A DNA stretch of 64,000 nucleotides from Phreatobacter stygius. Lineage in GTDB: Bacteria; Pseudomonadota; Alphaproteobacteria; Rhizobiales; Phreatobacteraceae. A program made the position numbers and the translations under genes. Location: NCBI RefSeq assembly GCF_005144885.1, contig NZ_CP039690.1:3795001-3859000 (forward strand), in the 5' to 3' direction. The notes below the pieces were generated by a model. That model was not told the DNA's origin, did no database searches, and saw only the letters and a list, made by a program, of their open reading frames with translations. Positions 16,127 to 27,392 of the stretch are shown one piece after another; position 1 is the first letter of the stretch; each line of letters opens with the position of its first letter.

Positions 16127-17566
16127 ATGACCGATGCCCGCCTTGCCGATCTCGAAGCCCGTGTCCGTGGCGATCTCGCCCGGATCGCCCATCCGCATGC
16201 CGAATGGCTGAAGCCGCGAACCGCGCCCGATGGCTCCAAGGCGCTCGATGTGCTGATCATCGGCGCCGGCCAATCGGGCATTGCCGCGGCCTTCTGCCTG
16301 AAGCGCAACCGGGTCGACAACGTGCTGGTCATCGACAAGGCGCCTTATGGCCGGGAGGGACCCTGGGTCACCTATGCCCGCATGAAGACCCTGCGCAGCC
16401 CCAAGGACTTCACCGGCCCCGACCTCGACATTCCCAGTCTCACCTATCAGTCCTGGCACGAGGCGCGTTACGGCCAGGCGCATTGGCAGGCGCTGGAGCT
16501 GATCAGCCGCCACGACTGGAACGACTATCTTCTGTTCGTCCGGCGGGTCACCGGCGTCGAGGTGCTCAATGACACCGCTCTCGTCGGCCTTGACGACGAT
16601 GGCGGCCTGGTTCGGGCGACGGTCGAGGGGCCGGGCGGCCGGCGCGGGCTGTTTGCCCGCAAGGTGGTGCTCGCCACCGGCCAGGAATCGACCGGTCGCT
16701 GGTGGATGCCGGAATTCGTCTCGGCCCTGCCTGCGACGCTGCGGGCCCATGCCGCCGATCCGATCGATTTCGAGGCCCTGAAGGGCAAGGTCGTGGCGGT
16801 GCTCGGCGCCGGCGCCTCGGCTTTCGACAATGCCGCGGTGGCGCTGGAGCAAGGTGCTGGCGAGGTTCACCTGTTCTGCCGGCGCGCCGAGGTGCAGGTC
16901 GTCCAGCCCTATCGCTACATCACCTTTCGCGGCTTCCTGAAACATCTCGGCGATCTCGACGATGTCTGGCGCTGGCGGTTCATGGCCAGGGTCTTGAGCC
17001 TGCGCGAAGGCTTTCCCCAGGCAACCTATGACCGCTGCGGCCGCCATCCGAATTTCGTGCTGCACACCGACGCCGCCTGGACCGGCGCCCGTGTCGCCGC
17101 CGGCCGGCCGGTGGTCACCACGCCCCATGGCGAGTTCACCGCGGATTTCCTGATCTGCGGCACCGGCATTGCCATGGATTATGAGGCGCGGCCGGAGCTT
17201 TCAGGCTTCGCCGGCAATATCCTGACCTGGGCCGACCGCTACGACCCGCCGGCGGAGGAACGCGACGACCGGCTCGCCGCCTTTCCTTATCTTTCGGCCG
17301 AATATGCCTTCATGGAGCGGTCGCCGGGCCTGACGCCCTGGATCGCCAATGTCCATCTGTTCACCATTGCCTCGACCATGAGCTTCGGCCCGTCGGGCTC
17401 CTCGATCAATGCCATGACCACGGCGATCCCGAAGCTCGTCGAGGGGGTCACCCGCGGCCTGTTCGCCGACGACATCGAGGCGCATTGGCAGGCCTTCCAG
17501 GCCTATGACGTGGCCCAGGCCAAGGTCGGCGTCACGGTTAAGGGCCTTGGGCCGGCGGCCGAATAG
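16127..17566 (+). CDS. FAD/NAD(P)-binding oxidoreductase, flavin-monooxygenase-like
   Basis: A 479-residue protein with two Rossmann motifs: GAGQSG (about 47-52) for FAD and GAGASAFDNA (about 225) for NAD(P). Between them LATGQESTGRWWMPEF resembles the ATG-containing hinge of flavin-containing and Baeyer-Villiger monooxygenases, and CGTGIAMDYEARPEL sits in the third conserved region. It likely hydroxylates or oxygenates a small molecule using NADPH and O2. Substrate unknown. It is preceded by the porin-like gene and converges with the dipeptide-type ATPase. Confidence 0.8.
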   Translation: MTDARLADLEARVRGDLARIAHPHAEWLKPRTAPDGSKALDVLIIGAGQSGIAAAFCLKRNRVDNVLVIDKAPYGREGPWVTYARMKTLRSPKDFTGPDLDIPSLTYQSWHEARYGQAHWQALELISRHDWNDYLLFVRRVTGVEVLNDTALVGLDDDGGLVRATVEGPGGRRGLFARKVVLATGQESTGRWWMPEFVSALPATLRAHAADPIDFEALKGKVVAVLGAGASAFDNAAVALEQGAGEVHLFCRRAEVQVVQPYRYITFRGFLKHLGDLDDVWRWRFMARVLSLREGFPQATYDRCGRHPNFVLHTDAAWTGARVAAGRPVVTTPHGEFTADFLICGTGIAMDYEARPELSGFAGNILTWADRYDPPAEERDDRLAAFPYLSAEYAFMERSPGLTPWIANVHLFTIASTMSFGPSGSSINAMTTAIPKLVEGVTRGLFADDIEAHWQAFQAYDVAQAKVGVTVKGLGPAAE

Positions 17567-17576
17567 GCCAGCCGAT

Positions 17577-19274
17577 TCAGGATGCAAGCGCCGCCGATCC
17601 GCCCGCCGTCTTGGCATGGCCGGCATTCGGGTCGAAATGCGGGATCGCCGAGATCAGCTCCGCCGCATAGGCCGATTTCGGTGCGACGAACAATTCGGCG
17701 CTCCGGCCCTCTTCGACGATCTGGCCCTTCTGCAGCACGATGGTGCGCTCGCACATCATGCGCACGACGTTCAGGTCGTGGCTGACGAACAGGTAGGACA
17801 GGCCGGTCTCCCGGCGCAGCTTGTCGAGCAAATGCAGGATCACCGCCTGGACCGATACGTCGAGCGCCGCCGTCGGCTCGTCCAGCACCAGGAGGCGCGG
17901 TCCGGCGGCGATCGCGCGGGCAATGCCGACACGCGCCTTCTGGCCCCCCGAGAGCTGGTGCGGGAAGCGGTCGAGGAATTCCGCCGGCAAGCCGACGCGC
18001 TCAGCGCATTCGGCCACCTTGGCCCGCAATTCCCGGGCGTCGTGCAGGCCGGCCAGGAGCTTCAGCGGATCGGCGATCGAATCGAAGGCCGAGAAGCGTG
18101 GATTGAGGCTGTCGCCGTGATCCTGGAAGACGATCTGGATATCCCGGCGGAAGCGCGAGCGGTGGAACTCGCGTGTCGGGATCTTGCCGATATCCTGGCC
18201 GTCGAAGCTGATCGCGCCGGACGTGTGGTCGATCAGCCGGCAGATCAGCCGCGAGATCGTGCTCTTGCCCGACCCGGATTCGCCGACCAGGCCAAGGCTC
18301 TCGCCCTGGCCGAGCGCGAAGGAGACGTCGTCGACCGCCTTGAAATCGGCGCCGAACCGCTTGACCAGGTTGCGCACGTCCAGGAGCGGCGGCGCGGCCC
18401 GGCGCTGGATGATCGCCGGCACCGGCCGTGGCCCGGCCTCACTGTCGACCACCAGGCTTTCGACCGTCGAGGTGCGGGTCGGCGAGGCCGCGACCAGGCG
18501 CTTGGTATAGCCGTGGCCCGGCCGGCCGAACAGCGTTTCCGGTGGCGCCTGTTCGACCACCAGGCCTTGTTCCATGACCGCGACACGCCGGCAATATTGC
18601 GCGGCGAGACCGAGGTCATGGGTGATCAGGATCATCGCCATGTCGCGCCGCCGGGTGATCTCGGCGAGCAGGTCCATCACCGTTTTCTGGGTGGTGACGT
18701 CGAGGCCGGTGGTCGGCTCGTCGGCGATCAGGAGGCTCGGTTCGCAGGCGATCGCCATGGCCACCATGACCCGCTGGCACATGCCGCCCGAGAGCTCGTG
18801 CGGATAGGCGTCGAGCCGGCCGACCGGATCGCGGATCAGCACCGCCTGCAGGAGCTCGACGGCGCGGTCGCGCGCCTGCTTGTGCGAGACGTCGCCATGG
18901 GCGCGCAACACGTCGGCGATCTGCAGGCCGACCGTCCGGATCGGGTTGAGCGCTGCCCGCGGGTTCTGGAAGATCATCGACATGGCGGCGCCGCGCAGCG
19001 GCTGCAGCACGGCGCGCGAGGCCCGGGTGATGTCCTGGCCACGGAAGGTGATGCGGCCATGGGTGATCCGGCCGGCGCGGTCGAGCAATTGCATCACCGA
19101 AAAGGCGGTGACCGACTTGCCCGAGCCGCTCTCGCCGACAATGCCGAGCGTCTCGCCGGCAGCGACCGCGAGCGAGATGCCTTTGATCGCTTCGACCTGG
19201 CCGCGCCGGGTCGAGAACGATACGCGCAGGTCTTCGATCGCGAGCAGCGGCGCGGTCATCTGCGCATCGCTCAT
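17577..19274 (-). CDS. Fused dipeptide-type ABC transporter ATPase (DppD-DppF type)
   Basis: A 565-residue protein with two complete ATPase domains. The first has Walker A GESGSGKS (47-54), signature LSGGMCQRVMVAMAIA and Walker B LLIADEPTTGLD. The second, after about residue 270, has GESGSGKS, LSGGQKARVGIARAIA and LLVLDEPTAALD. Both carry the extra C-terminal segment of oligopeptide ATPases. One chain therefore replaces the usual DppD/DppF pair, as in GsiA. The ATG at 19274 overlaps the permease stop (ATGA); 51 further open codons upstream lie inside the permease gene. It powers the importer encoded just upstream. Confidence 0.92.
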   Translation of the reverse strand: MSDAQMTAPLLAIEDLRVSFSTRRGQVEAIKGISLAVAAGETLGIVGESGSGKSVTAFSVMQLLDRAGRITHGRITFRGQDITRASRAVLQPLRGAAMSMIFQNPRAALNPIRTVGLQIADVLRAHGDVSHKQARDRAVELLQAVLIRDPVGRLDAYPHELSGGMCQRVMVAMAIACEPSLLIADEPTTGLDVTTQKTVMDLLAEITRRRDMAMILITHDLGLAAQYCRRVAVMEQGLVVEQAPPETLFGRPGHGYTKRLVAASPTRTSTVESLVVDSEAGPRPVPAIIQRRAAPPLLDVRNLVKRFGADFKAVDDVSFALGQGESLGLVGESGSGKSTISRLICRLIDHTSGAISFDGQDIGKIPTREFHRSRFRRDIQIVFQDHGDSLNPRFSAFDSIADPLKLLAGLHDARELRAKVAECAERVGLPAEFLDRFPHQLSGGQKARVGIARAIAAGPRLLVLDEPTAALDVSVQAVILHLLDKLRRETGLSYLFVSHDLNVVRMMCERTIVLQKGQIVEEGRSAELFVAPKSAYAAELISAIPHFDPNAGHAKTAGGSAALAS

Positions 19275-20119
19275 GTCCGCATCCTTGGATCGAGGATGTC
19301 GCGCAGACCGTCGCCGAGCAGGTTGAAGCACAGCACGGCGAACATCAGCGCCGCGCCGGGGAAGACCACCAGCCACCATTTGCCCGTGGTGATGAAACGT
19401 GCGCCCTCGGCGACCATGATGCCCCATTCCGGCGTCGGCGGTTTGACGCCGAGGCCGAGGAAGGACAGGCCCGCGGCATTCAGGATGGCCCAGCCGAGAT
19501 TGAGCGAGATCTGCACGGCCATGGCCGGCAGCACATTGGGCAAGAGGAACAGCATGACGACGCGAGCATGGCTGTTGCCGGAGGCGCGCGCCGCCTCGAC
19601 CCAGCCGGCGCCGCGCCGGACATTCACCTCGGCGCGGGCGAAGCGGATGTAGAACGGCAGGTTGATGATGGCGGTGGCGTAGATGATGTTCTCGACCCGG
19701 TTGCCGAGCGCCGCGACCATGGCCATGGCCAGAACGAACAGCGGGAAGGCCATCAGCACGTCGACGAAGCGGCCGACCCAGCGGTCGAGCCTGCCGCCGG
19801 TATAACCGCAGAAACTGCCGATCAGCGCGCCGATGATGAAGGACAGGCTCACCGCGGAAGCGGCGATCAGCAGATCGAGCCGGGTTGCCACGACCACCCG
19901 GCTGAACACGTCGCGGCCGAGCTGGTCGGTGCCGAACCAGTGGGCGGCGCTCGGCGGCTGCAAGGCGATCGGCACGTTCGAGGCGATCGGATCATAAGGC
20001 ACGATCCACGGGCCGCAGAGGGCGAGCAGCACCAAGAGCGCCGCGCCGATGCTGGCGGTGAGCGTCATCGGGTTGCCGCGCAGGATCCAGCCGGTATGGC
20101 GAAGGGTTGCAGCTATCAT
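19271..20119 (-). CDS. Dipeptide-type ABC transporter permease, DppC-like
   Basis: A 282-residue permease with the N-terminal hydrophobic segment and HWFGTDQLGRDVFSRVV block of DppC/OppC, about six membrane helices, and the EAA coupling loop EAARASGNSHARVVMLFLLPN that docks on the ATPase. It overlaps DppB-like by 4 nt and the ATPase by 4 nt, so the three are translationally coupled. Confidence 0.92.
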   Translation of the reverse strand: MIAATLRHTGWILRGNPMTLTASIGAALLVLLALCGPWIVPYDPIASNVPIALQPPSAAHWFGTDQLGRDVFSRVVVATRLDLLIAASAVSLSFIIGALIGSFCGYTGGRLDRWVGRFVDVLMAFPLFVLAMAMVAALGNRVENIIYATAIINLPFYIRFARAEVNVRRGAGWVEAARASGNSHARVVMLFLLPNVLPAMAVQISLNLGWAILNAAGLSFLGLGVKPPTPEWGIMVAEGARFITTGKWWLVVFPGAALMFAVLCFNLLGDGLRDILDPRMRT

Positions 20120-21147
20120 TCGATCGAGATCCGGGGATCGGCGAGGCCATAGAGCACATCGACGGTCAGGTTCACCGCGACGAAGATCGTCGCCATCAGC
20201 AGCACGAAGCCCTGCACGGGGGCATAGTCGGAGGACAGCAGGGCATCGAGCGCATAAGAGGCGACGCCCGGCCAGGAGAACACTTTCTCGACCAGCACAT
20301 TGGCGCCGAGCATGGTCGAGAACACGATGCCCATGATGGTCAGCACCGGCAAAAGCGCGTTGCGCAGGGCATAGACCAGCACGACCCGCCGGCGCGACAG
20401 GCCGAGCGCCTCGCCGGTGCGGACGAAATCGCTGGTCAGCACCGCGAGCATCGAGGCGCGCGTCATGCGGGCGAGCGGCGCCAGCACGAACAGCGCCATG
20501 GTCGAGGCCGGCAGCACCAATCGGCTCGCCGCCGAACGCCAGGCCTCCCAGTCGCCGGCGAGCGCCGCATCGATCAGCAGGAAGCCGGTCACGACGGGCG
20601 GCTGGCTGGCGAAAATGTCGATCCGGCCGGTCGGGTCGGGAGCAATGCCCAGGAGGTAATAGAAGGCGAAGATGAACAGCAGGCCGGAGACGAAGGTCGG
20701 CACGCAGACGCCGAGCGTGCAGAGGAAGCGCACGGCATTGTCGACGATCGAATTGGGTTTCAGCGCCGCCAGGATGCCGAGCGGCAGCGCCAGCGACAAA
20801 GCCAGGATCAGCGCGACGAAGGTCAGTTCGAGCGAAGCCGGCAGCCGGTTCTTCAGGTCGGACAGCACCGGCTGGCCCGTCGTCATCGAGCGGCCGAGAT
20901 TGCCGGTGGCGATGTCGCGCAGATAGAGCACCAGCTGTTGCGGGATCGGCTTGTCCAGGCCCATCTGCTCGCGGATCTGTTCGATCTCGGCCTGGCCGGC
21001 ATTGGGTCCGGAGGCGAAAAAGATCGCCGGGTCGCCCGGCAGGACGCGCATCAGGAGGAAGGTGAACACCACCACCCCCAACAGCGCCGGCAGGGACGAG
21101 ACGATCCGTCGCCCCGCCCGCCGCGCAATCAGACCCGCAAGACCCAT
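20116..21147 (-). CDS. Dipeptide-type ABC transporter permease, DppB-like
   Basis: A 343-residue permease starting MGLAGLIARRAGRRIVSSLPALLGVVVFTFLLMRVLPGDPA, the typical DppB/OppB N-terminus with the GDPA motif. The EAA-type loop is GEALGLSRRRVVLVYALRNALLP. The open frame extends 53 codons upstream into the receptor gene; the ATG at 21147, eight bases after the receptor stop, fits the family. It pairs with the DppC-like subunit to form the channel. Confidence 0.92.
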   Translation of the reverse strand: MGLAGLIARRAGRRIVSSLPALLGVVVFTFLLMRVLPGDPAIFFASGPNAGQAEIEQIREQMGLDKPIPQQLVLYLRDIATGNLGRSMTTGQPVLSDLKNRLPASLELTFVALILALSLALPLGILAALKPNSIVDNAVRFLCTLGVCVPTFVSGLLFIFAFYYLLGIAPDPTGRIDIFASQPPVVTGFLLIDAALAGDWEAWRSAASRLVLPASTMALFVLAPLARMTRASMLAVLTSDFVRTGEALGLSRRRVVLVYALRNALLPVLTIMGIVFSTMLGANVLVEKVFSWPGVASYALDALLSSDYAPVQGFVLLMATIFVAVNLTVDVLYGLADPRISIE

Positions 21148-21155
21148 GGACCGGC

Positions 21156-22769
21156 TCACACGCGCTTCATGTCGCGATAGTCGACCTGGCGGTGATAGCC
21201 ATAGACGTAACCGTCGATGGTCTTGGCCATGACCGCGTCCTGGTTCGGCTGCCACAGCATGATCATCGGCACCTCCTCGGCGAGCACGGCGATCATCCGC
21301 TTGCACAGCTTCTCATAGGTTGCCGCATCCTGCTCGAACCGTGCCTGGGCGGTCAGCGCGTTGATCTCGGCATTGTTCCAGGAGGAATAGTTCCAGCGCT
21401 GGTCACCGGTGAAGAAGTTGCGGAAGAAATAGTCGGTCGACGGCAGCCAGGCGATCGAGGTCTCGGTCAGGAACGGCAGCTTCTTCTCGGTGACCAGCGT
21501 CGAGATCTGCGCGTCCGGCAGTTTCTGGATGTCGACCCGGATGCCGATCTTGCCGAGCGATTCCTTGATCAGGGCGGCCATTGGCTCGCTCACCGCGGCC
21601 GAGCCGACATTAAACGAGAAGGTGGTGTCGAGGCCGTTGGGGAAGCCGGCCTCGGTCAACAGCTGTTTGGCCTTGGCGAGATCGGTCTTCAGCGGCATCG
21701 GCTGCGGGAACACCGCCTTGTCGGGCCCCTCGGTCCAGGTGCCGCCGAACAGCGCCGCGCCGCGCTCGAACAGGGCGGCCTTGAAGATATCCTGGTAAGG
21801 CATCGCGGCAGCCACCGCCTGGCGCAGCTTTACATTGTTGAACGGCGCCATCTGGGTGTTGAAGGCGACCATGGTGAAGGCGTTGAACTGTGGCGTCGAG
21901 ACCACCTTGACCCGTTCGCGGGTCGCCAGCGTCGGCACGTCGCTCGCCTGCAGGTCGATGGCGATGTCGGCGTCGCCCTTCTCGATCAGGCTGGCGCGGG
22001 TGGCGGCCTCCGGGATGGTCTGGCAGATGATCCGGCGGAAATGCGCCGGCTTGCCGTCCTCGCCGCCCTTCCAATGGTCGTTGCGCCGGAGCACCACCTG
22101 CTCGCCGGGCTTGAAGCTCTCGACCATATAGGCGCCGGAGCCGGCGGCATTGTCCTTCAGCCAGGCCTGGGCCCAGGGGTCCTGGGCCGTCATATGCGGT
22201 TTCACCAGCTTGGTGTTGAAGATGATGCAATAGAGCGTGCAGAGGTTCGGCAGCGCCAGCCGGTCGGGTTTGTCGACCTTGGCCTCGACGGTGAACGGAT
22301 CGATGATCTTGAACTGGTCGGGCTTGGTCCAGGATCCGGTCTGGATCTGGGCGGCGGCCAGCGATCTGGCCGAGACGGCCCGGTCGAGCGACCATTTCAC
22401 GTCCTCGGCGGTGACCGGCGCCCCGTCATGGAACTTGGCGTCGCGGCGCAGGTGGAAGGTGAAGGTCATGCCGTCGGCGCTGGTGACGACGCGTTCGGCC
22501 AGTTCGCCGCGGATCGTGTCGGGGTCGAACACCCAGCCATTGCCGAGCTTCTTCTTGCCGAAGGAAACCAGCCGGTCATAGACATTGACGCTGATGCCGA
22601 AGGCCTCGCGGGTCGAGCCGGGCATGGTCGGGTCGAGTGTGTTGACCGCATTGCCGGTGACCTGGCGCAGCGTTTCGGCACGGGTCTGGGCCGAGGCCGA
22701 ACCGCCCATTGTCGCAGCCGTGGCCAAGGCGGCCGAACCGGCGAGCACATCCCGACGCGTGATTGTCAT
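21156..22769 (-). CDS. Dipeptide-type ABC transporter substrate-binding protein (SBP_bac_5)
   Basis: A 537-residue periplasmic receptor with a twin-arginine-like signal (TRRDVLAGSAALATAATMGGSASA), then LDPTMPGS and the family 5 block GELAERVVTSADGMTFTFHLRRDAKFHDGAPVTAEDV. Such proteins bind di- and oligopeptides, opines, nickel complexes or glutathione. The operon partners (aminotransferase, hydantoinase A/B, SDR) suggest a non-peptide amide or amino compound. About 220 bases separate it from the SDR gene, so a second promoter is possible here. Confidence 0.9.
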   Translation of the reverse strand: MTITRRDVLAGSAALATAATMGGSASAQTRAETLRQVTGNAVNTLDPTMPGSTREAFGISVNVYDRLVSFGKKKLGNGWVFDPDTIRGELAERVVTSADGMTFTFHLRRDAKFHDGAPVTAEDVKWSLDRAVSARSLAAAQIQTGSWTKPDQFKIIDPFTVEAKVDKPDRLALPNLCTLYCIIFNTKLVKPHMTAQDPWAQAWLKDNAAGSGAYMVESFKPGEQVVLRRNDHWKGGEDGKPAHFRRIICQTIPEAATRASLIEKGDADIAIDLQASDVPTLATRERVKVVSTPQFNAFTMVAFNTQMAPFNNVKLRQAVAAAMPYQDIFKAALFERGAALFGGTWTEGPDKAVFPQPMPLKTDLAKAKQLLTEAGFPNGLDTTFSFNVGSAAVSEPMAALIKESLGKIGIRVDIQKLPDAQISTLVTEKKLPFLTETSIAWLPSTDYFFRNFFTGDQRWNYSSWNNAEINALTAQARFEQDAATYEKLCKRMIAVLAEEVPMIMLWQPNQDAVMAKTIDGYVYGYHRQVDYRDMKRV

Positions 22770-22992
22770 GTCACCCTCTCGATTGGTTTCTTGAAGCCTT
22801 GGCTTGCCCGACCTGCCGGCCGCCTCAGGTCATGGTGGCATCGAAGCAATCCACGTACCAGCATCCGGGCGTGGAGAATCTTCTCCTTCGGTACGTCCAG
22901 GCGACTCATTTGTTTCAAAACGCCGTCCGCGATGCCTTGGTGTTCAGACAGGTCATGGAACCATCGGCTGCCGGCTTTTTGGGCAGGCTGCC

Positions 22993-23750
22993 TCATCCGG
23001 CGAGCCAGCCGCCATCGACCGCAAGTGTCGTGCCCGTCGTGAAGGCGGAAGCGTCGCTTGCCAGGAACAGGGCGGCCTCCGCGACCTCTTCCGGCAGGCC
23101 CAGGCGGTTGAGCGGGTGGCGCTGGCGCGAGGCCTCCTCGGCGGCGTGCGGGTCCGGCTTGCGGGCGAAGCTGCGCCTGAGCATCGGCGTGTCGATGGCG
23201 CCCGGGACGAGTGCATTGACCCGGATGCGATCGGCGGCGAAATCCAGCGCCATGGTGCGGGTCAGGCTGAGGATGGCGCCCTTGGCGGCGATATAGGCGC
23301 TGTTGCCGGCGCCGCCGGCCAGGGCGAGCTGGGATGCCGTGGTGATGATCGCGCCGCCGCCTTGCCGTTGCATGGCCGGCACAACGGCCCGGGCCCAGAG
23401 CCAGGTGCCGCCGACATTGGCGCGGAACACCGCGTCCCAATCCTCCGGACGGGTGGTCAGCACCGTACCGCCGACCGAAAAGCCGGCGGCGGTGAACAAC
23501 ACGTCGATCCGCCCGAACCGTTCGAGGGCCGCGGCGGCGTCGCGATCGGCCGAGCCGGGCTCGCCGACATCGGCGATCCGCACCATGACCTCGCCGCCCG
23601 TCGACAGGATCATCGCGGCGGTCTCATTGGCGCCGGCCGCGTCGCGGTCGACGAGGCAGAGCCTGGCGCCCTCGCTGGCGAATTTGACGGCCGAGGCGCG
23701 GCCGATGCCGGATCCGCCGCCGGTGATGACCGCGACCTTGTCCTTCAGCC

Positions 23751-23754
<4 letters not shown>
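22993..23754 (-). CDS. SDR family oxidoreductase
   Basis: A 253-residue classical SDR: TGGGSGIGRA (cofactor loop, 11-20), D37-type acidic residue after the second strand (LVDRDA, NAD preference), a catalytic Ser in ITTASQLALAG and YIAAKG (YxxxK), ending TGTTLAVDGGW. The ATG overlaps the hydantoinase B stop by 4 nt. It is probably an NAD-dependent alcohol dehydrogenase acting on an intermediate of the same pathway. Confidence 0.9.
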
Positions 23755-25370
<1,616 letters not shown>

Positions 25371-25373
25371 GGC

Positions 25374-27389
25374 TCAGACCTCCACATGCAGGTGGCCGGC
25401 AGTGTCGCGCCGGCAGGTCGCGCCGGGCGGCAGCACCACCGTCGACCAGGCATCCTCGATCACCGCGGGGCCGGCGACCGGCACGTCGATCGGCAAAGTC
25501 TCGCGGCCGTGGCGCGGTGTCGCGACCGCGCCGCCCGGCCCGAAGATGCAAGGCAAAACCGAGACGGCCTCGGGCAGGGCGGTGCCGGTCGCGCCATGGC
25601 GGGTCGAGAGCACGTCGGCGCCGGGCGCCGAGGCTTCGATGCGCAGGCTCTCGATCTGGAACGGCTCGTCGGTGGCATAACCATAGGTGCGCTGGTGCAC
25701 CTCGCGAAAGCTCCGGCCAATGGTTGCAAGATCGGCATCGGGGCCGACCGGCACTTCGACCGCCACGCTCTGGCCGACATAACGGATGAGCAATTGCTCG
25801 GCATGGCGGATGGCCTCCGGCCTGACGCCCGAGCGCATCAGCGCAGCCGAGAGATCGCTCCGGATCCCGGCGCGCTCGCGGTCGAGCCGGGCCGCGTCGA
25901 AGTTTTCGCTGTCGAGCCGGATGGTCTTCTGTTTCGCCATCAGGGGCGGCGCGGCAATGCAGCCGAAGGCCGAGAAGCCGCTGGAGAATTCCGGCACGAG
26001 AACATGGCTGATGCCGATCTGGCGGGCGAGCGACACCGCATGCATGGGCCCGGCGCCGCCAAAGGCGACCAGCGTCGCGCCGCGCAGGTCGACGCCGCGC
26101 TGCACGGTGACGCGCCGCAGCGCCCGCGCCATCACCGCATTGGCGACGTCGAGCACGCCGAGCGCGACCTCTCCGGCCGGCCGGCCGAGCCTGCCGGCGA
26201 TCGGTTCGAGCGCCTGGCGCGCCTTGGCCGGATCGACCGTGATGGCCCCGCCGAGCCGGCGCGCCGGATCGAGATAGCCGAGCAGCACATTGGCATCGGT
26301 AATGGTCGGTTCGGTGCCGCCGAGGCCGTAGCTCGCCGGACCCGGATCGGAGCCGGCGCTGTCCGGCCCGATGGTCAGGCCGCCGGCACCGAGCCGGACC
26401 AGCGAGCCGCCGCCGGCGCCGACCGTCTCGATGGCGATCATCGGCTGGCGCACCGGCCGGCCGCCGAGCTTGCGGTTGGTGGCGATCTCGGCCCGGCCAT
26501 GGGCGACCAGGCAGACATCGGTGGTGGTGCCGCCCATGTCGAAGGCGAGGCCGGTCTCGATGCCGAGCTTGCGGCAGACATCGGCGGTCGCGATGGCGCC
26601 GGCGGCCGGCCCGGACAGTGCCAGCGCCAGCGGCGCCGAGCGCAGCACCGCCGGCATGGCGACGCCGCCGGCCGAATGGAACAGGCTGATCGCGGTGGTC
26701 TCGGGCACGCTCGCCAGCAGCCTGTCGACATAAGCCGAGGCGCGCGGCATGACCGCGGCATTGAGGGCGGTCGAGGCGGTGCGCTCATATTCGCGCGCCT
26801 CCGGGCTGACTTCGTGGGACAGCGAGACATAGGCCAGGACCTCACGCAGCGCCGCGCCGAGCCGCGCCTCGTGTTCGGGATTGGCATAGGCGTGCAAGAG
26901 CGACACCGCCACCGCCTCGGGCCTGGTCGCGCGCACGAAAGCGACGGCTCGGGCGATCTCGGCCTCGCTCAGGGCCTCGATCACCTCGCCCCGGAAATCC
27001 ATCCGTTCGGTGATGCCGAAGGTCAGCTCGGGCGGCACCAGCGACGCAAGCCGCGGCGGCCTATCCAGGCTGTAGAGGTCGTCGCGGCTGGCGCGTGCGA
27101 TATGCAGCACGTCCTCGAAGCCGGCGGTGGTGATCAGCGCGACCCGGGCGAGTTTTGCCTCCACCAGCATATTGGTGACCAGCGTCGTGCCGTGGATGAG
27201 CGAGCCGATCGACGGCCAGTCGAGATCGACCGCCGCGATCGCTTTTTCAAGCCCGGCGAGCGGATCGCCCGGCGTGGTCGGTGTCTTGGCGTGGCGCAGC
27301 CCCTCCGGGCCCACCGCCACCACGTCGGTGAAGGTGCCGCCAATGTCGATGCCGACGGTCCAGCCGCCGGAACGGGTCTCGTCCGCCAT
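25374..27389 (-). CDS. Hydantoinase/oxoprolinase A family protein (HyuA)
   Basis: A 671-residue ASKHA-type ATPase: VGIDIGGTFTDVVAV (residues 12-26), LIHGTTLVTNMLVEAKLARVALITT, FDMGGTTTDVCLV and the C-terminal VAFGGAGPMHAVSLARQIGI block. It probably phosphorylates the carbonyl of a cyclic imide or ketone before HyuB acts. It sits 3 bases behind the aminotransferase gene in a tightly spaced operon. It is a paralogue of the partial gene at 1-294, whose neighbours differ. Confidence 0.92.
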   Translation of the reverse strand: MADETRSGGWTVGIDIGGTFTDVVAVGPEGLRHAKTPTTPGDPLAGLEKAIAAVDLDWPSIGSLIHGTTLVTNMLVEAKLARVALITTAGFEDVLHIARASRDDLYSLDRPPRLASLVPPELTFGITERMDFRGEVIEALSEAEIARAVAFVRATRPEAVAVSLLHAYANPEHEARLGAALREVLAYVSLSHEVSPEAREYERTASTALNAAVMPRASAYVDRLLASVPETTAISLFHSAGGVAMPAVLRSAPLALALSGPAAGAIATADVCRKLGIETGLAFDMGGTTTDVCLVAHGRAEIATNRKLGGRPVRQPMIAIETVGAGGGSLVRLGAGGLTIGPDSAGSDPGPASYGLGGTEPTITDANVLLGYLDPARRLGGAITVDPAKARQALEPIAGRLGRPAGEVALGVLDVANAVMARALRRVTVQRGVDLRGATLVAFGGAGPMHAVSLARQIGISHVLVPEFSSGFSAFGCIAAPPLMAKQKTIRLDSENFDAARLDRERAGIRSDLSAALMRSGVRPEAIRHAEQLLIRYVGQSVAVEVPVGPDADLATIGRSFREVHQRTYGYATDEPFQIESLRIEASAPGADVLSTRHGATGTALPEAVSVLPCIFGPGGAVATPRHGRETLPIDVPVAGPAVIEDAWSTVVLPPGATCRRDTAGHLHVEV

Positions 27390-27392
27390 CGA